From Siphonodentalium dalli (taxonomy: Eukaryota; Mollusca; Scaphopoda; Gadilida; Siphonodentaliidae), in contig CP136069.1 in NCBI GenBank assembly GCA_032622095.1, forward strand, positions 120,330,126-120,394,125: a stretch of 64,000 nucleotides of DNA, read 5' to 3'. Position 1 is the stretch's first letter; each line of letters opens with the position of its first letter. The notes beneath the pieces were generated by a model. That model did no database searches. It was not told the DNA's origin and saw only the letters and a program-made list of their open reading frames with translations. Position numbers and translations under genes: made by a program. Shown piece by piece: positions 23,501-34,222 of this stretch.

Positions 23501-25766
23501 CGCTCAAAATTACCATTTCTTTGACTTCCGGGGTAAACAATATTTGATTCGAGTCGAGGAACCCACCTGTCAAAGCTCAGAGTTATCAGATATAATGTTT
23601 TGAATTATGTTATTTTTCACTACCTAGAGTATGGACGGACCAGCAAATAATTGATAAACTGACCAACATACTCTCAATTCCAAATTGTGTTGAACAAAAT
23701 GTTTTGGGGAAATTGTATGCTATTGTTGACAGTGGTTAGCATTATTTCTTTGTAATTAATCTATTCTGCTAACTAAAGTGTCTTTTGAAGAAATGTTGTA
23801 GGAATCTGATGATATGGGGACCATCAGATTGGATTATGTACCTTTAATCTGGTTTCAAAATTTTATATTCGAACAATACATTCTTGATTTACCTGTCTAG
23901 TTCTGCGTAATTTGACTAGAATCACTAATGTTCACCTTTATGGTATCTAGTTCTTAGATTCAGCTGATTTGATCGCACATGGTGCTGACCGTACACCCAC
24001 AAATAAACATGCCCACTTAAGGTTTCTCAAATACTGCTTCAAGAAATCATAGTAAAACTGCTTTTTTCTTGAATCAATGAAAGTTGTACGCGTTATTATT
24101 AGTTTTTGCATATTCAGAAGACAGTTGTTCACAAACATCTTTAGTGCATTCTTCAGAGTATTAGTTTATGCTCTGTCGATACAACACATGAGTTCTTTTT
24201 TGCGCCCATTCCTTACTTTTGGCACATCCTTTACCAGTTTGATTATTTTTATCAGTTATGTAGGCTCACCTGTATATAGTTTCCTATGAAGATGTTTCTG
24301 ATCCAATTTTATCAAATTAGTTCAAGTAAACTCACAGTAATGTAACCATGCTTCTTTATTCCATCAAATACTGGATGCTATAGTTATACCTAGTATACAT
24401 ATATCTTATCCAAATAATATTCACATCTTAAAGATGCATAATCTGATTAAGCGCCCTTCTATTGCTACTTATTTGGATTCGGGGGTAAACAATATTTGAT
24501 TCGAGTCAAGGAGCCCACTGATCAATCCTTATTAGTTATTAGATATTGATTTTTTTAAATCTATATTTTTTTCACCATGAAGACTTATTAGTGGCCCAGT
24601 AAAAAGTTAACAAGCCGATGGTCTCGGCAAGCCTTGAAATAGTGTGTCTCTCATTCTTCTCAGTTGTAAGCAGAATGAGGTTCACAGAGGGTGAATGTGG
24701 TGATGCTAGCCCATTATGCGGGGTAGCATCACTAAATTCACCCTCTGGGAACCTCATTCTGCAAACGACAGACACACTATTTCAAGCCTTGGGTCTCGGA
24801 CCAAATTGCGGATAAGATTAGAAACTCTAAAATCAAGAGACATTGTGTTAATAATAAGGGCGAATTTTGTTGAACATGTTGATAAATAACATGTTTCGGT
24901 CAATTTTATACTATAGTTGACTGTGGTTAGCATTTTTGGGCAATTGTTGGAATCTGATTACATGGAGACCATCGAATTGGATTGAGTACCTTTAAGCATC
25001 TGCAACACATTTTGTGACATAGTCATACAATTTACACTGACCGACATCCAATACCGGTATGATTCCAAACTGATTTTATCCTTTTCATCAAAAAAACACT
25101 GTCGATAACTGATTGGCATGTCAGAACAAACGCTTCACTAAGTATAATAAGAATTGATTATGACTCACAAGTTGACATACTGAAATATTGGACAAAGTTC
25201 CGGTAATAGAAACAATGTTATAGATATAGAATATTAACACCCATACGCATGTTGTTAGGTTATTTCCCGACATTATTAACTCTGACTTAACTCATCAGTA
25301 TCTAGTAGTGCTAGATTTTTAGTATTGGTAGTGCTTGATTTTTTACGCGAGCCAATCAGAGCTTGGGATTTCCATATTGATGGAAATAGAATTGGTGATA
25401 CTCCCTGTTCGATGGTAATTTGGAGTGTACATAGTATATACCATCAGATCTCAATTCGAACTGGATATCAGTCATCAACGGAGTGAAAATATCAAACATG
25501 CCAACCGTGACTGTTATATCTATGGAAAATGTTTATCTTAGCGAAATTGCCCCCAACTTGAAATTTAAAGATAATTTTCTTGAATATCCTTCTGTTATCA
25601 GTTTTAATATGGCAGTGATGTATCCTGTGAATAATATATTTTTTCACTAAAATTATCATTTTCAACCATAAATTGTGACAATTGAATGCGTGCATGATTA
25701 TGTGTCTTAAAATTATTGTTTTGATTTTTCCAGGAGATGGCACAACAAGAATCAGACTCGAACTGA
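17329..25766 (+). CDS. Split gene resembling the invertebrate DUF4806 protein family (exon span)
   Basis: Six exon-like segments with AG..GT borders: 17327-17517, 17872-17970, 18807-18958, 20755-20923, 23280-23410 and 25734-25766. The N-terminal part (FLLVEMEQ, VISSMWY, CYWP) and a later SYKK...SEIQSDV block resemble the start of invertebrate DUF4806 proteins. The C-terminal part (LNWSGNG..KKKAF, then RWLRGAADRLGGRSRR) resembles the DUF4806 domain itself. Exons 4-6 join in phase and end at TGA 25764-25766. Exon 1 to exon 2 fits only if one missing base near 17453 is allowed. Phases between exons 2-3 and 3-4 do not match, so exons may be unseen or the gene may be decaying. A 5' noncoding exon is expected because exon 1 starts at a splice acceptor. 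Function of this family is unknown to me. The family call is from motif memory. Confidence 0.6.
17872..17970 (+). CDS. Exon 2 of DUF4806-like gene
   Basis: Bounded by TTTCAG and GTGAGT. Entering with one carried base, it reads SYKKIQQKWKLSEIQSDV followed by an acidic/serine stretch STTDDG..KKSSD. The SYxxAxxK...AExxSD-like block is what I recall following the N-terminal domain in DUF4806 proteins. It exits with one base over. Confidence 0.6.
18807..18958 (+). CDS. Exon 3 of DUF4806-like gene (probable)
   Basis: Acceptor CCCAG, donor A|GTAAGT. The open frame reads RPIITDSDGDDEQDPF and then a Thr/Pro-rich stretch ending IDMLIS. The acidic serine run after a basic start suits the linker between the two conserved regions. 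Its entry phase does not fit exon 2 directly, so an exon between 17971 and 18806 may be unseen. Confidence 0.5.
18959..20754. other. Intron-like AT-rich DNA
   Basis: No further exon could be identified, although splice phase asks for one between exons 3 and 4. Contains the dispersed AATAAAAAGTTTAGGGTCG phrase near 19865 and a TA microsatellite near 19820. Confidence 0.4.
20755..20923 (+). CDS. Exon 4 of DUF4806-like gene
   Basis: Acceptor TTTTTTCCAG, donor TTGA|GTTAGT. Reads ASQLNANGGTDDRW, then IVYNIMAKALHNNLGLMLNW, then SGNGASKKKAFK. The pattern of a hydrophobic helix, an NWSG turn and KKxF is the core I associate with DUF4806. It exits with one base, matching exon 5 when that exon uses its second acceptor AG. 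Confidence 0.65.
21001..21560. repeat. Inverted repeat flanking 0.5 kb in intron 4
   Basis: CCACACCAGCTTGGGATATC followed by GGTTGG near 21006 is the reverse complement of CCAAACCGATATCCCAAGC...GTGG near 21523-21550. A related phrase, CCAACCAATATCCCAAGCTG, occurs in the duplication at 3262. Likely a short non-autonomous element. Confidence 0.55.
22442..22995. mobile_element. TTAA-flanked MITE, copy A
   Basis: Bounded by TTAACGGTACTCAAGCTGAT and, in reverse complement, TTAAAGGTACCGTACTCAAT, with inverted arms continuing through GATCAGAGGGTCC and GATTCGAGTCGAGGAACC. The right arm is partly duplicated (22770-22930). TTAA at both edges suggests a piggyBac-like target choice. It lies in intron 4 of the DUF4806-like gene. 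Confidence 0.7.
23280..23410 (+). CDS. Exon 5 of DUF4806-like gene
   Basis: Acceptor TTCAGGCAG (second AG) and donor CCAG|GTATGT. Joined to exon 4 it reads MLNREAIHTMTVKYFIDF then GGRWLRGAADRLGGRSRR and a basic tail. The W-L-x-x-A-x-D-R-x-G-G-R pattern looks like the end of the DUF4806 domain. Exits in phase 0, as exon 6 requires. Confidence 0.65.
23472..23847. mobile_element. TTAA-flanked MITE, copy B
   Basis: 376 bp, from TTAAAGATACATAATCC to GGATTATGTACCTTTAA. Contains GATTCGAGTCGAGGAACCCA and CTGATGATATGGGGACCATC, shared with the neighbouring copies. Situated in intron 5. Confidence 0.75.
24428..24995. mobile_element. TTAA-flanked MITE, copy C, with an inner palindrome
   Basis: 568 bp, from TTAAAGATGCATAATCTGAT to ATTGAGTACCTTTAA. 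Inside, about 24620-24795 forms a second palindrome (GCCTTGAAATAGTGTGTCTC / GACACACTATTTCAAG; GCAGAATGAGGTTC / GAACCTCATTCTGC; loop near 24715). The open frames at 24572-24815 on both strands come from that palindrome. Situated in intron 5. Confidence 0.75.
25734..25766 (+). CDS. Exon 6 (terminal) of DUF4806-like gene
   Basis: The acceptor TTTTTTCCAG ends at 25733. In phase with exon 5 it reads EMAQQESDSN and stops at TGA. A short polar last exon is plausible, and the phase agreement across exons 4-6 is the best evidence that this is a genuine transcription unit. Confidence 0.55.
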   Translation, partial: EMAQQESDSN

Positions 25767-26040
25767 AGATTCCGACACGAAATTAGTGGTACTTGAATTA
25801 GGGAATAAACAAGCTGTCTGGTGTGACGTTGATGAGTGGGTTTTGATGACGGATAATATAGTTTTACTGGCGACCTTGGTAAAACAGATATTTTAATTGG
25901 ATTATATATAATGATCTATGTCCCAAAATCATACCATATAGCTTGTTTATCCCAATTTTAATTCACCGACCAAAAAATCATGCAAAAGACATTTCAAATA
26001 ATCAATATCACTCTCATGAAAATTGTGCCCCACTCCAAAT

Positions 26041-26240
26041 GTACAGAATCTACTATGAGTCCCCAGTTTATAACGAAATTTACAAACGAGTCCAGACATA
26101 GTTAACTGGAGTTTTATACATTTCGCTTTTAACTGGGGACAAGTTATCGATACTATTTATTACTTGATCCAAAAACTTTAAAAAAAAAACATACTTTAAT
26201 CAATGCATGGGATGTGCAGCTAACAGCAGCTTCTATAAGG
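26041..26240. repeat. Dispersed inverted-repeat element, diverged copy
   Basis: Contains CCCAGTTTATAACGAAATTT, TTACAAACGAGTCCAG, AACTGGGGACAAGTT and TTATTACTTGATCCAAAA. The same order occurs at 31096-31310, where the palindrome is better preserved. Confidence 0.65.
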
Positions 26241-26436
26241 CCAAAACAAATTGAATGCATGTTTCCCATATTAAACGAGCCCCCATAAAAATAGGGGTGG
26301 GCGGTAGGCTTTTCATTTTATTTTTGTATGGTCTCTGTGAGCCATGACTAACCACCATCAAACACAATGACCCAGAGCAACCAACAAATTGAGGGGAAAC
26401 ATATAGAACAGCTAGATAACAGTAGACATTACTTTA

Positions 26437-26640
26437 ATGAACCTGAAACGGGCACTGCCTTGCAAGGCATGGAAACAATTAATACAAATAGGGGAAAACT
26501 GTCCTGTAATGGTTTTTCAGAGATGTTTTTACGTCCCCATTGGGACCTGCACAATGGGCACAGGTATCAATGGCCCCAACGGCTGCCCTTCATCTTGGAC
26601 CTGGTGTCGGCTCTGTGAGCATCAGCTATTACATTGTTAA
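26437..26640 (+). CDS. Unrecognised small Cys-rich open frame (doubtful)
   Basis: 67 codons from ATG. The second half has eight cysteines (NCPVMVFQRC, GTCTMGTGINGPNGCPSSWT, CRLCEHQLLHC). No signal peptide, flanking splice sites or family were recognised, and an overlapping frame (26367-26618) is open as well. It may be chance or an exon fragment. Confidence 0.15.
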   Translation: MNLKRALPCKAWKQLIQIGENCPVMVFQRCFYVPIGTCTMGTGINGPNGCPSSWTWCRLCEHQLLHC

Positions 26641-29160
26641 TTGTTTTGATTTCTATTATCTTTAAAATGCGGGGTTTTTTCCCACAGCAGTCATGAATTA
26701 TGCACATGGGAATCGACCCATGTGCGACTGCCATCATTGAAAAGAACTTGTTCCCGCGTTCGAATTTCTGAGAACATCCATGTTATAAATACTCCATATC
26801 AATACAAACACATGCTTCCAGTCAGTGTAGAGGGATGATAACTCTTGATCTTCCGGTAAAGCGTCCCGTCGTAATTTGACTTTCCGTTTGAAGAGTGATT
26901 ATGTGGCTTTCCGAAAAATATATAAATATTTCAAAGATATCATTTATCTCTCGAGTTGAATCAGATAAGATGGAACCACGCGTACACAGTTTGGTTAATG
27001 CGGTCGGTTTATGGATTGATTTAAAAAAAAAACCAATAAACTTGTGCCGTCGGTCGAGTTACGGGAAAAATGCATTCAATTTGTTATGGCCTAAGGCCTA
27101 CGAAGTATTTATTGGCGTGAATTAAACTAAATAATTTTCATTATCAGTCAGAGACACCTATTGCATTTCATTATTATAGAATAGGTTTCATTGATGGAAT
27201 TAAGTTATATATTGTTAAAATAGAAATAAAACAAGCAATCCAAAGGAATTCAAATTCATATCCCACTAATTTAACATGGGACATGAATAATTTATATTAA
27301 CAAATGTTAGTTTTGTGCAAGTTGCCCCAAGGTATTAAACTACTGACATGTCCTTTGAAAGTTTCCCACCCTTAATAATGGAATCAAGCCGATGTGCGAT
27401 TCAATATAAGTTTCCTGCTTTTTACATGTAGTTCCCTCGGAACTGCCGGTGGAATTTGCCTTATGGGATTAATATTTTTCATCTGTGAACAGGGCTGTAA
27501 GTAGCGTAAAATGATGTTATGCCAGGGGCAATATTTCAGGCACATGTGCTGATTTTTTCCGTTTGACCCTTGTTGGGGTTGACCCACCCCCGCTTCCATA
27601 TTTTTGTCTTTTTATGTTAGTGGTGGTGGGGGGGGGGGGGGGGGGTGTCGGAAAAAAATTCAGGCTTGTATGCTAATTTTGTTCTTTGACTCTTAAAAAT
27701 TGTGCCCACCCACCCCCTGCGTCTAAAAGATTTTCCCTTTTTCGGCATGTTTTACGACCATTTTTGGACACCTACCCTCTTTTAACACTAAAACAGAGAT
27801 TTGCGTGGGAAATTCACTGTAAACAGCTGTATATGAATTTTTGTGCATACTACTTGTCATGGATGTTTATATTGACATGTAAATAGGAACAAGTCATTTT
27901 GGGGGTCATACGGCCAAAAAAAAATGGCTGCCAGTGGCGGTCTTGGATTTTCAAAATTTGCAACAAAATACAACACGATAACTGCCTGAAGTCAGTTTAG
28001 CAGTTAGAATTACATTATTTCTCTTATTCTAAGGTGTTATAAGCCAAACTCGTTGCAAAAACAGTATAAAAATCTTGCAGAAATGTTTTTGAGTTACCGA
28101 AGAAAAAAAATGGTCCATCAACCAAACCACCCACCCACCCTGGCATACGCTTCTGGAAAAAATTCACCTCCTCTGGTTATGCCACATATTCTCACCTAGG
28201 TAACTGACAAAATTGGATTTGCCTGCCAGATGGCTGACTAGTGAATTACAATTTAGATATAAGTTCCCATCACTGAATATGCATGATATATTTAATTTCA
28301 TATTCAAAGTTTTTGTCTGATCTCTTTTGATGAATGCAACTTAGTGTACAGCTATCAAATCGTGCTAACCAGTTTTTGTGTTAATCATTTTATTGTTGCC
28401 TATTAAATATTAGCAAGGTTTAGATCCAATGACTTGAACTTCTCACTTCCATATTATAATAGCATGTATGAGTGGCAGAGGTTTATTATGGTACCTTTGT
28501 GAAATTAGAGACCTAATATTTCAAAGATCTTATACTATTTACTTGTGAACCTCAGTACAACACAAAGTGAGCCTTATCAAAACTGTCCTCGCAGACTAAA
28601 CCTCAAATTTCTAGGATTTCAACATTTGTTATCCATTGAAGCAATTTTTTATATGTTTCTTTTGAAGATGTCATACAGCTTTTTGAGTTTATTATTTCAT
28701 GAATTCTGGAAAGTTCCTATTATTTTTCAACAATAATATATTGTTCCACTTCTGGTTGATTAATTTTAAAGCCATGCATACATACTGTTCTAGTTTTTCT
28801 ATTCCTGAAGTTTTAAGTTACAATGCAGAGTATTAATACCTTGCTAATGTTTCATTGTTCATTAATGTTGCTTAATCTTTAATTTAATAAATATGTTAGT
28901 TATACATTCATCTCTGTCTTTCAAAGCCCTTCATTCAGATCCACTTGTATCCTCCTTTCACATTGAATTTAATCAATTATATCTTATCTACTCATATGAA
29001 AACAACATCGCCTCATGTTTAATTTAATTAATTTATATGCATTTACTATTTTCATGCCTGGCGTGATGTGCATAGATGACAGAGGCAATGGGCAGGTATT
29101 GTCTCAGTTTGGTTATCAATTAAGACCCACTGATTGCTGGTAAGCGATAAGTCAGACTAT
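26641..29160. other. Intergenic DNA with scattered repeat fragments
   Basis: Holds a G run near 27627-27646, related words CCCACCCACCC near 27706 and 28130, and one fragment near 27860-27945 (TTTTGGGGGTCATACGGCC, ATGGCTGCCAGTGGCGGTCT) of the repeat family that dominates 59-60 kb. No gene recognised. Confidence 0.45.
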
Positions 29161-29164
29161 TGCC

Positions 29165-29925
29165 AGTGCCCCAGCATCGTTATCTCCCACTTGAATTTTT
29201 TTCAGGGGAAGGGGGGGTTGAGCGATTTAGGAATGTCTTGTCTGTCCCGAATAGTTGTCCGGGGGTCATTTCAAACAATTATCAATGGAAATCAAAGATT
29301 TTTAGTACATGAGTTAACAGTTGGCCTGACATTTTCAAAAGCGTAATAGCCCTTTGTCTTTTTAGCATTAAAATGCCCATCCTCAAATTTTGTGACTGCT
29401 TATTGCTGGTTTCTTTTTCCCTCTTGATGGAATGGGTTCTGTCTAGAAACGTTGCCTGTGGATTATTTCAAACAAATGACAACCAATTTCAAAGATTTTT
29501 GTTACACGGGTCCACAGGGAGAATATATTAAATGAGTTTGCAAACTAGGCCCGACTGGAGATTTTAACCATAGTTACGGTTCTTTGATTGTCAATTTTGT
29601 GGCATTGAAATTGCCATCCTTAACTTTGCGACAACTTGATCCTGGTTTTCTAGCGTATTTAGCTTCATTGTTATCGGGATCGGTATATATAAATCGGTTC
29701 CGTCCATCTGTCTGTCCATACATGTACATCTGTACCAAAAAGTTGTCTGGGGGGTATTTCTAACAATTATCAACGGATTTGAAAGATTTTTCGTATTTGA
29801 TTTCAGAAAGGGAATATCTGAAATTAGTTTACAAACTAGGCCCGCCCAGATATTTTAACCAGAGTTAAAAAGTGTTTTGTCGTTGAAATGCCCATCCTCA
29901 ACTTATGGCTGCTTATTGCTGTTTT
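29165..29925 (+). repeat. Degenerate tandem repeat, ~3 copies of ~270-320 bp
   Basis: The phrases GTTGTCCGGGGGTCATTTCA, AACAATTATCAATGGA...CAAAGATTTTT, TTTACAAACTAGGCCCG and AAATGCCCATCCTCAA recur in the same order near 29255, 29445 and 29740. Copies are well diverged. Confidence 0.65.
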
Positions 29926-30140
29926 TTTTTAACAATTCAATTGTATGCGCATCACAGGAGATGTCCTATTTCAAGTGTTTATTGGCTTTGACCATATTTC
30001 AGAAAGCTAATCTTTTAGATTTAAAGCCTCATCTTTAAATCTTTCCGATTTAAAGCATCATCTTTAAATCTTTCAGATTTAAAGTCTTTAAACCTTTCAG
30101 ATTTGAAGCCTCGTCTTTAAATGGTGGCGTGCCAATTCTA

Positions 30141-30560
30141 GCTGATGCTGGCATTCCAACACCAGCCGATGTTAGCATGCCAATACCAGCCAATGCTCGC
30201 ATGCCAATATGGGCCGATGCTGGCATGCCAATATGGGCCGATGCTGGCATGCCAATATGGGCCGATGCTGGCATGCCAATACGGGCCGATGCTGGCATGC
30301 CAATACGGGCCGATGCTGGCATGCCAATATGGACCGATGCTGGCATGCCAATATGGGCCGATGCTGGCATGCCAATATGGGCCGATGCTGGCATGCCAAT
30401 ACGGGCCAATGCTGGCATGCCAATATGGACCGATGCTGGCATGCCAATATGGGCCGATGCTGGCATGCCAATATGGGCCGATGCTGGCATGCCAATATGG
30501 ACCGATGCGGGCATGCCAATATGGGCCGATGCTGGCATGCCAACATGAGCCGATTCTTGC
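30141..30560. repeat. 24-bp minisatellite, about 17 copies
   Basis: The unit GGCATGCCAATATGGGCCGA plus TGCT repeats with mostly single-base variants (TATGGGCC, TACGGGCC, TATGGACC). Because 24 is a multiple of three, several frames on both strands stay open for 120-180 codons, giving artificial 8-residue repeat proteins. A looser GC-rich relative, with CCGGCATG/TGGCCGG words, lies at 30665-30985. Confidence 0.95.
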
Positions 30561-30659
30561 TGATTTCGCAATAAAATTAATTTGTGCCATCTGATTTGCA
30601 CTATATTTTAGAATTAACTATAGGGCTATAATATTAATTGGAATGATATGTATAAATTT

Positions 30660-30990
30660 GATATGTGCCGGCATGTTGCCGGTTGCCAGTAAAGGCCAAC
30701 ACTGGCATGCCCGTAGTGGCCGGTGCTGGTTGCCATTATCATGTTGCCTGTCACTTTATTTGATTTCTAATTATGCATATTTGACAGGATATTGGGCACT
30801 AAAAACAAGGGCAAAATCGCAATTAAATGAATTTAGCCATAACCCCTTTATTTCGGCTGCCAGCATTTGCCGTGCCGGGCCGACACCGGGCCGGCGTGCA
30901 AAATGTCATGGCGCCGGCGCTGGCAGCCGGCACAGGCCGGCTCGGCAACCGGCATGTGGCCGGTACCGGCCACAAGCTGGCATGTTTACT
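30660..30990. repeat. GC-rich degenerate CCGGC/GGCATG repeat
   Basis: Dense short words GCCGGCATG, TGCCGGTTGCC, GCCGGCGCTGGCAGCCGGCA. Base composition differs sharply from the AT-rich surroundings and echoes the 24-bp minisatellite just upstream. Confidence 0.6.
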
Positions 30991-31095
30991 GGGATGTATA
31001 ACAGCTAGAACTCATTATTCTGGTGTTATAGCTGGTGCAGTAACCTGGAATAGAACAAACAATTTTCATGTGTGTGAAGCATATATATAGAGGAT

Positions 31096-31222
31096 CTACA
31101 ACGAGTTCCCAGTTTATAGCAGAATTTACAAAATGAGTCCAGTAAATTAGGAAAGGCTCAGCCCAGACCTAATTTACTGGACGAGTTTTGTAAACTCCGT
31201 TATAAACTGGGACGAGTTGTAG
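31096..31222. mobile_element. Palindromic MITE-like element
   Basis: Near-perfect hairpin: GATCTACAACGAGTTCCCAG pairs with CTGGGACGAGTTGTAGATTC, and GTCCAGTAAATTAGG with CCTAATTTACTGGAC, around a small loop at about 31162. A homologous, more decayed copy lies at 26041-26160. Similarity continues for ~90 bp past the hairpin in both places, so the full element is longer. Confidence 0.75.
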
Positions 31223-31309
31223 ATTCTATTTATTACAAGATCCAAAACCTCGACAAAACATACATAAATCAACAAAAGGGACGCGAAACTAACATCGGCT
31301 TCTATAAGA

Positions 31310-32725
31310 CCTGCGATGGAGTTTGATGTAACTATGAGTTGTTTGCCACATAAAGAAATAGTCCCAGACAAATAAAGACTCTTTGGCGTAAATAATGGCG
31401 TATATTTAATGATATAACTTTTCAAACTCTTCATTCATTATAGTTTATTGGAAAAAATATTGGAATCCATATTATTCTGAGACGTAGCGTACAGAATGTA
31501 TAAAGACGACAAACCGGAAGTCAAATGTCACCTGGCACCATTTCCTGTTATTATATCACAATCTATAGAATGTGTTTATTGAATGGAATAAGGGTAGGAT
31601 CATGTAATAAATCTTGATAACATATCTTGATATAATTTAAACCTCTATTTTACTGTCTCATTTTCCTTGATTCTGATTGGACAAGTCCTAACAACACCTT
31701 GGTTAGTTGTTGCTTGTATTTCTCGATAAAGATGTAAGTGGCCCATGACTGGTGTAGTAAATCTAGATGGTTAAAAATTTACATTTGGTGAGTCGATTGT
31801 CCCTAAGGCGAATTTACCTATTGTGTTTATTGTGTATCCTTGGTTATTGATCCTTTGTCAGTCAAAATCTCAGTGAATGGAAGGAGTTTGCTGCCAAGTA
31901 AAAACTGATGGCTTTCTTGTATCTTTCGCCATCTCTAATGTCAGGGTACACAAAACCTCCATTTAAACTGATACAAGTTTTGATTGAGAACATGGAACAT
32001 GATTTCAAGTGACCTCACCTTTTTGTTATGGCGCCTTGCATTGTTGATCTTCATGGATAACTTTTAATGCCGAGCTTTTGGAGACAGCTCCTCCCATCCG
32101 CACTTTCGGCAGAATGCCTGGGTGTACTCTGAAATGAAGAAAGCCTATTCACATGTCAAACAGTGCAGGTGAAATAAACAATAAGGACAAATGAATGGAT
32201 ATTGATTTTGTTCAAGAATATACTAGGGCTCGGCGATGGTTCGAGATTCGATTCAATTCGATATACTCCCGAATATTTGATTTGATTCGATATCATTCGT
32301 CCGATTCGTCTCAAAATGAATCTTAACCACATCAAATATAACGTGCAAATGTCGTGCCATATTTATCGCAGTCATCGGAAAAAATCTCCATGAAACAGAG
32401 CAGCCTACTAGTATATACGGGCCATGCAGATAATAAACTGCACCTACCGAGAGTTTAGTTGACGCTATGTTTGATGACGTTGAAGCTGCCCACGAGAGGG
32501 ACAATGTACTGGACCCTGGTGACAATTCATTATATGTACGGTTAACAAGGAAATGGAGGTATGCTCGCATGTTGGGTTATTAAAAAGGGATGACTCTCCG
32601 CTGGAGTTTTAGAAATCGAACCAGTGATCGACTGTCGGCATTGCCTTTACTTGGTACACATGCGAAGGATATACTCGGTATTCAAGTGAGGAATTGTTCC
32701 AGTCAGAGAGTAAATTCAGTCGCTT

Positions 32726-32772
<47 letters not shown>

Positions 32773-33900
32773 AGATTCATTAGAGAGAATTCGTACATCT
32801 CTAATCAAAAGTTTCCCTTATACTCTGAAATTATTCTTCTTCGCATAATTCGACAGCTTGTTCACTCTTTTTGGACTAGCTATTCAATTATACACAAATT
32901 GTAAATTTAATTCGATTTTGTCTATTTTGTCGGTCAGTTTGGGACAGACATTCTACCGTATGGGTTACGACTAAGAATTAATTGTTTGTGTGTACATTGT
33001 ATTTAATTACTACATGTTAATTGGTGTCAGCTAGTGCACACAGCACAGAAATTCAGAATGTTCCATACCAACTGCCATCCTGGACGCCATCTTGGATTAC
33101 AAATAAAATACCCAAAGCGGATTTTAGCGAATTTTGGATGTGTTATAGAGGATATATTCCTCTTCAAAATGGAATAAAAACCAACTTAGTCCAAATTTGT
33201 TCTAGATTGAACCTAAATTTTTAGTGTATCGACCAGACTACTGTTACAACCTCTCAATAGCACACAGACCAATACAAGGTCCGATACTAAATATATACTC
33301 GATGCCAAGTATTTGTGCATTTGTTCTGAAAGTTTAGTTAAACATTCAGTTCGTTTGACAAATTCATTTATTAATGTTATTTCTCATGTTGCCGATGTAA
33401 AACCTTTTGAAAAGGGGCTCTGAGAGTATACAGATGTGATCTCGATAACAATAATGCTTCTCCAAAATGTGATTAAATTAAAAAATAAAATTATTGAAAT
33501 AAGACTTTTAACACATGTTTTGGGTTGGAACTATATATGTACACAAATCTACTAATCTATTTGACATTGGTGTTTCTATTTGTATGTATGTGTTTATCGA
33601 ATATAAAATTGAGAAAATATGAAAGGGGGTTGCGAATTCATTCTTGAAAAATCATCCGTTCACAGAACACCGGGCTTTAAAGACATCTTATAGTTGAATT
33701 ATCCCAAATCAAAACCCGTGGTATACTCGGTTCTAATTTTTTAAGTGGTGTTAACGTCATACACATAATACTTATTTCTATCCATTTTGATGTATACACA
33801 TTCTGAATCTCCGAAGGTGACGATTGTCAAATAAAAGTATCGTATCGTATGACAATTGGAAATTGTAAGTGTGATATCAATACACCGAAAGATGACCACT
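31310..33900. other. Intergenic DNA; CT microsatellite and hAT-like end
   Basis: A C tract followed by (CT)n lies at 32727-32771. TAGGGCTCGGCGATGG near 32224 resembles TAGGGCTGGGCGTGGC near 51611 and may be the end of a common DNA element. No gene recognised. Confidence 0.45.
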
Positions 33901-34222
33901 CAATTTATTCAATTCAATTTATTGTTGTAAACTCATCGTCTAATGTGACATTTATGAGTGTTCATTTGCAATTACAAAATAACATAAATACATACATATC
34001 AAATACATATCAAATATGGGGAATACACAGAAGAGAGTATTTACCAATAAAAAATATGGATATCATCCAGGGGGTGTACCCGTACATGTGTAGAGCTTTC
34101 ATATAAATATGTGTGTTTTATAATGCTATCTTATGATTAATGGGGTATATGAAGTATGTGGGGCAATTCCCTGTTCATATGTTGTATGATGTGGGGATTT
34201 TTCATTGAGCCTCAGGAGTGGA

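Noticed and set aside
24572-24815. Overlapping open frames on both strands
   Set aside because: They arise from a palindrome inside a MITE and mirror each other.
30141-30560. CRISPR-like array
   Set aside because: The units are contiguous with no unique spacers, and the window is eukaryotic.
30050-30601. Long open frames on both strands encoding 8-residue repeats
   Set aside because: They follow from a 24-bp tandem repeat whose period is a multiple of three. Several frames are open equally, with no start context or flanking coding signal.
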